NCBI GenBank assembly: GCA_003222245.1
Contig: QHVH01000030.1
Coordinates: 16,253-80,252 of the forward strand
Length of the DNA stretch: 64,000 bases
Direction: 5' to 3'
Origin: Blastocatellia bacterium AA13
GTDB lineage: Bacteria; Acidobacteriota; Blastocatellia; UBA7656
Shown: positions 57,623 through 64,000 of the stretch, piece after piece
How the letters are laid out: each line of letters begins with the position of its first letter
How positions within the stretch are numbered: the stretch's first letter is position 1
Notes under the pieces: model-generated
What the model was told of the DNA's origin: nothing
Databases searched by the model: none
What the model saw: the letters and a program-made list of their open reading frames with translations, nothing else
Translations under genes and position numbers: made by a program

Positions 57623-59014
57623 TTAGAACATCAATTCCGAGACGCGCCGAGATCTCGTCAGGCCGTATGACCTCAACTGCCGGTACAGTGTGCTCGGCGA
57701 AATGCCGAGTATTTCCGCGGCCCTGCCCTGGTGCCAGCCGGTTTGCTCGAGTACTTTCAAAATCTGCTGCTTCTTGATCTCATCCAGGCTTATCGCCGGA
57801 TCGGCGTGCCCGTTCGTGCTGGCCTTCTTTTCGATCCTGCTGCTGCTGCATATCTCGATCGGCAGGTCCTCGATTCCAATCTCGGGCTTCGAAGCTAGGA
57901 TTACCGCTCGTTCTATAACGTTGCGAAGCTCGCGGACGTTGCCCGGCCAGCCGTATTGCATCATTACTTCCGTGGCCTCGGGTGCGAAGCAGATTCCAGA
58001 CGCACCGCTGACTCTGGCGAGAAAGTGCTCGGTAAGCGACGGTATGTCCTCGGCCCGGTCGCGCAATGGAGGTAGCTTTATCGTGAAGTTGTTGATGCGG
58101 AACAGAAGATCGCTGCGAAACTTTCCTTCTCCAACGTAGATATCCAGATCCCTGTTGGTCGCGGCAATGAATCTCACATCTACTTCTACTTTCTTGGTTC
58201 CGCCCACGCGATAAAAGGTCTGTGTTTCCAGAACACGAAGCAGCTTGGATTGCAGGGTCAAGCTCATCTCGCCTATCTCGTCGAGAAAGAGCGTGCCGCC
58301 GGTGGCCAGCTCCAGCAGACCCATCTTGCGCTTGCGCGCGCCGGTGAATGCTCCGGCCTCGTAGCCGAACAACTCTGATTCAAGAAGCGTCTCTTGAATC
58401 GCGGCGCAGCTTATATCGATAAACGGCCCGGCGAAGCGCTGCGAAAAGTGATGAACCGCGTGGGCAACCAGTTCCTTGCCGGTTCCGGATTCTCCCGTAA
58501 CCAGCACTACCGCATTAGACGACGCTACCTTTCGCACAAGCGACATCACGTCCGACATAGGCTTGCTGCTTACTACAATGTCAGGAGTCTTGTCCTTGTA
58601 ATCGAGTCTGGTTTGGAGGATCAGATTCTCACGTCGAAGCTGTCGCTTCTCATAAGCTTTGGTGACTACGGCTTCAAGCTCCTGAATGTGACAGGGTTTA
58701 GTCAGATAGTCATAGGCGCCGAGCTTCATCGCCTGCAGCGCGGTTTCAACAGTTGCGTGGCCGGTCATGATCAGGACTTCCGGCGGTTGGTCCTGCTTGC
58801 GAATCTCGCGCAGCACTTCTATGCCGCTTGCGCCCGGCATCATTATGTCCAGAATGGCTACGTCGAAGTCGATCTCGCGGGCAACCTGCAATGCGCCTGT
58901 ACCGTCGTGAACCAGCGTCACGTCGTGGCCGAGCCTGGAGAGCTCCTTTTGAAGAACGAGCCCGAGATTTTTCTCGTCTTCCGCTATCAGCAGTTTTATT
59001 CGGGCATGTGTCAT
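57623..59014 (-). CDS. Sigma-54-dependent response regulator (NtrC/AtoC type)
   Basis: A 463-residue regulator: receiver domain (about 5-120) with phospho-acceptor Asp in [10 protein letters not shown] and Lys in YDYLTKPC, an AAA+ domain with Walker [14 protein letters not shown] and the sigma-54 contact loop GAFTGA, and a C-terminal Fis-type helix ([19 protein letters not shown]). Phosphorylation by the neighbouring histidine kinase should activate sigma-54 transcription. It overlaps the kinase gene by four bases. The target promoters were not found nearby. Confidence 0.94.
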   Translation of the reverse strand: MTHARIKLLIAEDEKNLGLVLQKELSRLGHDVTLVHDGTGALQVAREIDFDVAILDIMMPGASGIEVLREIRKQDQPPEVLIMTGHATVETALQAMKLGAYDYLTKPCHIQELEAVVTKAYEKRQLRRENLILQTRLDYKDKTPDIVVSSKPMSDVMSLVRKVASSNAVVLVTGESGTGKELVAHAVHHFSQRFAGPFIDISCAAIQETLLESELFGYEAGAFTGARKRKMGLLELATGGTLFLDEIGEMSLTLQSKLLRVLETQTFYRVGGTKKVEVDVRFIAATNRDLDIYVGEGKFRSDLLFRINNFTIKLPPLRDRAEDIPSLTEHFLARVSGASGICFAPEATEVMMQYGWPGNVRELRNVIERAVILASKPEIGIEDLPIEICSSSRIEKKASTNGHADPAISLDEIKKQQILKVLEQTGWHQGRAAEILGISPSTLYRQLRSYGLTRSRRVSELMF

Positions 59015-61647
59015 AACGTTATCTCCAGTGTGTTGCCTGCGGAGACAGGCAGCAACACTCTAAAAGTGGACCCTTGACCCTCGGTAGAGTCGACCTCGAT
59101 TTTTCCACCGTGTTCGGACACGATTCCGTAGCAGACGGAAAGACCCAATCCCGTGCCCCGGCCCAGCGGTTTTGTTGTAAAGAAGGGGTCGAATATCTTT
59201 TGCAGATAGGAGGCTGGTATGCCGCAACCGGTGTCGGTGAATTCAGCGCATATTTCGCGCAAGTCTCCCGACCCGGCCCATCCTGTAGTTATAGTGAGGG
59301 TGCCGTCGCCGTTTCCGTCCATCGCGTCGAACGCATTCGAGATGAGTGCGATGAAAATCTGCTTCATCTGGCCCTCATTCACGTAGACGGGCAGCAACGA
59401 CGGCTCGAGTTGTTTCACCACATTCATTTTTCCCAGCTTTGGATGATGTTTAATCAGTTGGAGCGTCTGATCGATTATTTGATTGATGTCACCGGACATC
59501 TTCTCGGCCTGCCGTTGGTGCGAAAAGTCAAGCAGGCTGTTGGTAATTGTCTTGCAGCGGAATGCCTCTTCGCGAACAATCTGGAGGTATTCCGCGAAAT
59601 CTACATTCAGCTCTTTATTATCTATGTCGGTCAGGCGAGCCGTCAGCGCCTCCGCGCAGGCGGCGATCGTTGCCAACGGATTGTTAAGCTCGTGAACGAC
59701 ACCCGCCGCCAGCCTGCCGATCGAGGCAAGTTTTTCCGCATGAATCACGGCGTCGTTCATCTTCTTCTGCTCCGTTATATCCTCGCCCACCGTGATCACG
59801 TGAGTCACCTCGGCGTTGTCGACACGCATCGGAATTTTGCTGATGCGCCAGATTTTTTTCTGACCGTCTACAAGGGATTCCTGCTCCATTCGAACAAGGT
59901 CGCCGGTGCGAAAGACATCCAGGAACTCATCTTCCAGCTTGCGCCGGGGATGACGGCCGAAAACGTTGAATACGCTTCGTCCCAGAACCTGACTGCGGGA
60001 GATGCCGCCGCCTCCCACTTCGCGATTGCGGTTCCATGCGACGATTCGCATATCACGGTCTACCACGTAGAGCGATACAGGCAGCGAATCGATGATCTTT
60101 TCGGTGAACCGCTTCTGCTCTTCGATCTCCTGGGTGCGCCGCGAAACCTCGACGGCGAGATTAATCGATGTGTCCTTTGATCTCTGAAATAGCTTTGTGT
60201 TTCTGATCGCAAGGCTGAGTTGTTGCGCCACGGCGCCGAGCAGTTTGTACTCGTCCTCGCTGAATGCGCGCGGCGCGTAATTGGCGCAGATCATCAACCC
60301 AAGGACGGCGTCATCAAAAATCAGCGGCACAATCGTTTCAGCTACGACATTCGGATCGCGAAGAAATCGGTCGCTGGTCCGAAGCTCGATCCCCATTTGA
60401 GCGGTGACCCTGTCCCCATCAATGTACTCAAACACACGGTCGAGCTGGCACCACTCCGGCGTGGGTCCGCGTTTATCGGATTGGACTCGCGTGTAGACTC
60501 CCGAAGCGAGGCTGTTAGAGTCACTCGAAGTTCTGACCAGTACCGCACACACGTCGCTCTCGAGACTTCGGCCAACGGTAAATACCGCGTAGCCGAGTAG
60601 CTCATCCATCTCGAGCGACGTCATCAAGTTGTTGCCGAGGTTATATAGATATGAGAGCTGAGCAGCGCTCTTTCTTGTTTCGACGTATAGGCGCGCATTC
60701 TCTAAGGCGATGCTCAGTTGATTGCAGACCGTCGAGAGGAGGTCCTGAAGCCTTCCGAGCATCGGCGCGGGCTTCTTCGAAAATACACAGATGGCACCCG
60801 TCGTTTTTCCTTTGAGTCCCAGTGGAGAGCATACGAGACCGGTCACACCGCGCGGAACCACTTGCGCAAGACCGGCCTTGACCAGCTCAGAATACGGTCC
60901 CAGCCTGAGCGGCTTTCCATTCAGCATAGGCGCCGCCTTCTCATAAAATCCCAACAGGCCGTTTTCTGAATCAACATCGCCGTTGAGGCCTTCAGCCGCG
61001 ACTAGATTCATCACCAACGTGTCCGAGTTTTGAAGGTAGACGGCTCCCGCGTCCGCGGCGAGCCGCTGGATCAAAACCGTAAGAGTACCTCTAAGAAGGA
61101 TTTCGGGATCAAGCGAGCTTGCGAGCACGGACGATACGGCGTGAAGCAGGTTCAACTCGGCGAAGCGATCAGTTATTTCCCGCTCGTATCGCCACGACCG
61201 CAGGTGCACCTTGACTCGCGAAAGCAACTCGCCCTTCGGGCACGGCTTAATTACGTAGTCGGTTGCGCCGGCGTTGAGCGAAGCGACTTTGTCCTGCGCG
61301 CGCTGGCTTTTCGAAACGAAGAGGATGGGAACTTCCGCGGTGTCGGCGTTTGCTCGGACAGCCTTACAAAAATCGAGAGCCTCGATTGCCCATAGCTGTC
61401 TTCTCAGGCTGTCTCCAGAGTCGCCGTCGGACGGCTGGGCGAGAGGACCTGTGATTCTAGATGCGGCGAGATCCGCGATGACGAGCGAGGTTGCACCCGA
61501 CTCGACCTGCGCGCGGGCGCTCTCGAACGAACTGGCTACGCTGGTGCGATAACCGCCGGAATGAAGCAGCCGCTCGATCGCCCGAGCGGACTTCGCTTCG
61601 TCTCCTAATACGAGAATACGGTCCGAAGACACGTCCAAGCTAGACAT
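59011..61647 (-). CDS. Cytoplasmic hybrid sensor histidine kinase (REC-GAF-GAF-PAS-HisKA-HATPase)
   Basis: An 878-residue kinase with no membrane helix. An N-terminal receiver has Asp59 (LVIADL), acidic residues Asp16/Glu17 and Lys134 (YVIKPC), but carries an extra segment of about 20-30 residues after the aspartate. Two GAF domains (about 165-310 and 330-480), a coiled linker, a PAS domain (about 510-625) with SLYVVDRDMRIVAWN, then HisKA with the phospho-histidine in GVVHELNNPLATI (about 645-715) and the ATPase with DTGCGIP and GRGTGLGLSVC follow. It senses intracellular signals and pairs with the downstream sigma-54 regulator. Confidence 0.92.
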   Translation of the reverse strand: MSSLDVSSDRILVLGDEAKSARAIERLLHSGGYRTSVASSFESARAQVESGATSLVIADLAASRITGPLAQPSDGDSGDSLRRQLWAIEALDFCKAVRANADTAEVPILFVSKSQRAQDKVASLNAGATDYVIKPCPKGELLSRVKVHLRSWRYEREITDRFAELNLLHAVSSVLASSLDPEILLRGTLTVLIQRLAADAGAVYLQNSDTLVMNLVAAEGLNGDVDSENGLLGFYEKAAPMLNGKPLRLGPYSELVKAGLAQVVPRGVTGLVCSPLGLKGKTTGAICVFSKKPAPMLGRLQDLLSTVCNQLSIALENARLYVETRKSAAQLSYLYNLGNNLMTSLEMDELLGYAVFTVGRSLESDVCAVLVRTSSDSNSLASGVYTRVQSDKRGPTPEWCQLDRVFEYIDGDRVTAQMGIELRTSDRFLRDPNVVAETIVPLIFDDAVLGLMICANYAPRAFSEDEYKLLGAVAQQLSLAIRNTKLFQRSKDTSINLAVEVSRRTQEIEEQKRFTEKIIDSLPVSLYVVDRDMRIVAWNRNREVGGGGISRSQVLGRSVFNVFGRHPRRKLEDEFLDVFRTGDLVRMEQESLVDGQKKIWRISKIPMRVDNAEVTHVITVGEDITEQKKMNDAVIHAEKLASIGRLAAGVVHELNNPLATIAACAEALTARLTDIDNKELNVDFAEYLQIVREEAFRCKTITNSLLDFSHQRQAEKMSGDINQIIDQTLQLIKHHPKLGKMNVVKQLEPSLLPVYVNEGQMKQIFIALISNAFDAMDGNGDGTLTITTGWAGSGDLREICAEFTDTGCGIPASYLQKIFDPFFTTKPLGRGTGLGLSVCYGIVSEHGGKIEVDSTEGQGSTFRVLLPVSAGNTLEITL

Positions 61648-61703
61648 GTACTTGCCTGCTTCAAAAAAAGTAGGAGGGCGACGAAAATCTAGGGGCTTTG
61701 CAC

Positions 61704-61749
61704 GTATAAAGACTGCGCCGAATTTAAGTCAATTTGACTGATCTGTCAA
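61704..61749 (-). promoter_or_regulatory. Two overlapping promoters for the kinase-regulator operon
   Basis: On the minus strand, TTGACA (61749-61744) with a 17-base spacer and TAAATT (61726-61721), and TTGACT (61732-61727) with a 17-base spacer and TTATAC (61709-61704). Either could start the message of the 61647 gene. Confidence 0.5.
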
Positions 61750-61858
61750 GACTAATCGCAGCCATCGAATGGGGCCGATTTCAGCCGTTGTAAAAGACAG
61801 TTACAGGAAGAATTCTGTAGTAAAGAGGCGGCAAGGCACGGATGATTGTCGGCATCGC

Positions 61859-62500
61859 TCAGGGGTTTAGGGGGCGGAAGAGAAAGCGCTGTATGAGGTC
61901 GGTCAAGCTGTCGATCGCGCGGTCAAGATCGAACTCTACGCACCCGATCACGAAGTCTTGAGATAAATCAAAAACGACTCGTTGAACAAGAAATGCCGCC
62001 GCTTCAACGTCGAGATCCCAGGTAAGGTCGGCTACTCGTGCGAGTGAGATCAACTCTCTTAGCTTGGTATTGGATCGCTCCATTATGGCCTTGTGACGTG
62101 CGGAGAACTCGGGATCCTTGAGTACGAGTTCATAAATCACCTTGTGGAGTCCAGACTTTTTCTTCTTGTCCTCGATGCTATTCGCGATCGCATGCCTTAT
62201 CTTCGGTCTGAGATCGGAGTCGAACAGGTGTTCCGGCTCGAGACCATCGAATACAACCTTGTAGAGGTCATCCGCCAGCCGGTCAAAGATGGTTAGAAGC
62301 AAGCTGCGCTTGTCGGTAAAGTAGACGTAGAACGAGCCAACGCTGACTCCGGCTTCGGCGGCGATTTCGTTGGAAGTTGTTTTTTCGTAGCCACGTTCCT
62401 GGAAGAGTTTTATGGCGGCCTGGACGATCTTCTCTTTTGTTTGCTTGCTCCGCTCTTGCTTTGGGGCGGCTACTGTCGAGCCAGTCGAAGAATCAGCCAT
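61859..62500 (-). CDS. TetR-family transcriptional regulator
   Basis: A 213-residue regulator. The N-terminal helix-turn-helix is typical (KEKIVQAAIKLFQERGYEKT followed by AEAGVSVGSFYVYFTDKRSLL); the rest is the helical ligand-binding domain. A Gln/Lys/Arg-rich start precedes it. It may control its own gene or an unlinked efflux gene; the only nearby candidates on this strand are the histidine kinase below and the small gene above. A good promoter is seen at 62549-62576. Confidence 0.9.
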   Translation of the reverse strand: MADSSTGSTVAAPKQERSKQTKEKIVQAAIKLFQERGYEKTTSNEIAAEAGVSVGSFYVYFTDKRSLLLTIFDRLADDLYKVVFDGLEPEHLFDSDLRPKIRHAIANSIEDKKKKSGLHKVIYELVLKDPEFSARHKAIMERSNTKLRELISLARVADLTWDLDVEAAAFLVQRVVFDLSQDFVIGCVEFDLDRAIDSLTDLIQRFLFRPLNP

Positions 62501-62548
62501 TCAAACTCCTATGATTGATTGTGTGTCTTGTCCCTTGGAAGTCATCGG

Positions 62549-62576
62549 ATTATACAGGGTCGCCGCTTCGGCTCAA
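62549..62576 (-). promoter_or_regulatory. Sigma-70 promoter of the tetR-type gene
   Basis: On the minus strand, TTGAGC (62576-62571), a 16-base spacer and a perfect TATAAT (62554-62549), about 50 bases before the regulator's start codon. Confidence 0.55.
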
Positions 62577-62670
62577 AAGACAAATTTATCGTCGATGGAG
62601 CTTTGGTCATTCAGATCGGGCTGGGACGCTCGCTCTGCTCTTTGAGAGGGCGCTCGTTCCCTGAAATAGA

Positions 62671-63111
62671 TCAGTCGTCTTCGACTATCTCTCTAACGGA
62701 GACCTCCAACGCGATGATGTCATAGCGGCCGTGATCATCAAAAGATATTCGAAAATGTCTTACTTGGGTTTCATTTAGGCCCAGACCAAAGCGTTTACCT
62801 GGGTAATCACGTAGCTGGCCTTTGGTTGCCATATCAGCCACGTAGCGAGAATCAATAATCTCGATCAATCCAAGCTTCGCATCTTCTTCGTGCTCTGGAT
62901 GATCCTCGTAACAAACGAAATCGGCTTTCCAGCGATACTCGAGAACATGCTCAAAAGAGAGCTCGCCAAAAACTCTGTTTTCTGCGGTGCCACCAGCATA
63001 ATACATGATTATAAGCGTTACAGGGTGATCGCTTGGCGCGACGATCTTAACTTCGGGAGCGTCATCGTTTGTTGTACGTCCACCTGGAATTTCTATTATT
63101 CTATGCGCCAT
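62671..63111 (-). CDS. Candidate immunity protein of the Rhs element, unknown family
   Basis: A 146-residue soluble acidic protein with no signal or membrane helix. It starts at the ATG at 63111 behind AGGGAG. It is not a family I recognise. It is the first gene downstream of the Rhs protein, on the same strand with a 153-base gap, the usual place of a cognate immunity gene. The acidic charge (C-terminus EVSVREIVEDD, and stretches such as EDHPEHEEDA) would suit binding a basic toxin. Function is inferred from position only. Confidence 0.5.
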   Translation of the reverse strand: MAHRIIEIPGGRTTNDDAPEVKIVAPSDHPVTLIIMYYAGGTAENRVFGELSFEHVLEYRWKADFVCYEDHPEHEEDAKLGLIEIIDSRYVADMATKGQLRDYPGKRFGLGLNETQVRHFRISFDDHGRYDIIALEVSVREIVEDD

Positions 63112-63264
63112 GTAATCTCCCTAATCGTAGCCTGCCCTATTTATTCGGACACGGAATCTCGCCAGAATCTATCGAAACCCCATAGAGACATACAAAGCTC
63201 CTTCTGTTAGGCGAAATAGTAATTCGCCGTGAAGGCAGGGATTCACCATAGGCCGTCTTTTCTT

Positions 63265-64000
63265 CTAAGCGATTCTTATGCTCGGAAGTCGGCTGGCAAT
63301 GAGAACGTTTCTCTTTCTGGGTTTCATACCGGCTAACGCGTAGATCGCGCGGCCTCGCGTGTTGAGTGAGATCAGCGTACCACTGCGGTCCCACGCCATG
63401 AGGTTGAGCCCTTGCTTTAGAGATCCCGAAGAGAGCATAGCCGCGACCTCCATCAACTCTTTTCCTCTTATTCGAGGATCTGCTTTGTCAGTGAACGATA
63501 TTTTTGCACTTGCCTTGGCTTGTCCGAACAAGATATCTCGTTCCTCTTCTTCAGGGCCGCCTTTTATGGCGGTTGCAACCGAGATACCTCCGACGCTCAC
63601 ATAGGCGCCGATAAGAGCTCCGATGAAGGTCTCTTCGGCTTGTGATAAGCCGGTCAGGGTGAGAACGGCATCTTCGGCGCCTTCGATCCCCACGGCCTCT
63701 GATAGATTGAGCGCGATGCCTTCAGCTTCGGCGAACACAAGCAATTCGCTGTTGAAAGCGGCGATCTGTTCGCCCAAAGCCACGGCTTCGGTTTGGGTGA
63801 CGAGGCTGATTTCCTCGTTGCCGCTGGGATCGATGAAGTTCACGGGGTTATTCGCCGTGTAGAGATACTTATGAAGAGACGCAGGATCAGAGGTAGTTCC
63901 TTGCGCGAGATCCATTGTCAGGAAACGGCCCGTAGCCGGGTTCAGGTATCGCGCACGAAGGTATGTCAGACCAAGAGCGGGCTCAACTTGTTCGCCTGCG
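63265..64000 (-). CDS. Rhs-repeat protein, C-terminal part with variable toxin-like tail (N-terminus beyond window)
   Basis: About 244 residues are visible, open at the right edge. The end of the Rhs core is plain: ALGLTYLRARYLNPATGRFL, then SLHKYLYTANNPVNFIDPSG, the site after which the variable tail begins. The tail of about 180 residues is a hydrophobic middle (GLSQAEETFIGALIGAYVS) followed by a basic C-terminal domain with WDRSGTLISLNTRGRAIYAL and KPRKRNVL. The dG-x-L-x-x-x-N-x-R pattern recalls ParB/sulfiredoxin-like nuclease toxins, but this is a weak match. Rhs proteins form a shell that delivers such tails to rival cells. The following gene is a candidate immunity gene. Confidence 0.85.
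   Translation of the reverse strand, partial: AGEQVEPALGLTYLRARYLNPATGRFLTMDLAQGTTSDPASLHKYLYTANNPVNFIDPSGNEEISLVTQTEAVALGEQIAAFNSELLVFAEAEGIALNLSEAVGIEGAEDAVLTLTGLSQAEETFIGALIGAYVSVGGISVATAIKGGPEEEERDILFGQAKASAKISFTDKADPRIRGKELMEVAAMLSSGSLKQGLNLMAWDRSGTLISLNTRGRAIYALAGMKPRKRNVLIASRLPSIRIA

Noticed and set aside
63137..63394. A minus-strand frame overlapping the Rhs end
   Set aside because: It lies in another frame of the Rhs tail and its composition is not protein-like.

Overview
The window looks like chromosomal DNA of a Gram-negative (diderm), moderately GC-rich soil-type bacterium, most likely an acidobacterium of the Blastocatellia kind. This is inferred from the mix of genes rather than from a marker: a complete mraZ-to-ftsZ cell-wall/division cluster, an RND pump with an outer-membrane lipoprotein, class II ribonucleotide reductase, two sigma-54 activators, a YVTN beta-propeller, a secreted tannase-type esterase, an Rhs protein, and many small GC-rich intergenic palindromes. 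No rRNA, tRNA, CRISPR array or transposase was recognised.

Layout. 1-4.3 kb: a large membrane patatin-like phospholipase (cut by the left edge) and an upstream membrane/coiled-coil protein, both on minus. 4.6-9.4 kb: queD, then a plus-strand block of isocitrate dehydrogenase-like, pepA and trxB genes, followed by a small membrane protein. 9.4-9.9 kb: a tiny cysteine-rich secreted peptide behind a long structured leader. 10-18.6 kb: a STAS-adaptor-RND pump-outer membrane factor operon (minus), divergent from a GAF/sigma-54 activator; a sigma-54 promoter-like site and an upstream palindrome lie between them. 18.7-36 kb: the dcw cluster on minus (mraZ, rsmH, ftsL, ftsI, murE, murF, mraY, murD, ftsW, murG, murC, ftsQ, ftsA, ftsZ), opened by a sigma-70 promoter with three MraZ-type boxes and closed by an intrinsic terminator. 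ftsZ also has its own promoter and a nested hairpin leader.

36-49 kb: a ZIP metal transporter, a nickel/cobalt-type transporter, class II RNR, an MsbA-like ABC exporter, yicC-gmk-rpoZ-coaBC, moaA, and thiC behind a TPP riboswitch with its terminator. 48.7-55.8 kb: accessory genes, including a secreted protein with a protein-kinase-like residue pattern, a small anchored protein, a tannase/feruloyl esterase, a frameshifted beta-propeller, and a GNAT plus N-succinylamino acid racemase/OSBS pair followed by fabG. 55.8-62.5 kb: an HtrA protease, a sigma-54 response regulator overlapping its REC-GAF-PAS histidine kinase, and a TetR regulator. 62.7-64 kb: the C-terminal end of an Rhs protein with a putative toxin domain and a candidate immunity gene.

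The best leads are the secreted kinase-like protein (48.7 kb), the cysteine-rich peptide with its leader (9.45-9.86 kb), the sigma-54/STAS-controlled RND operon (16 kb), the Rhs tail (63 kb) and the GNAT/racemase pair (53 kb). All functional calls come from reading motifs by eye; no database search was run.
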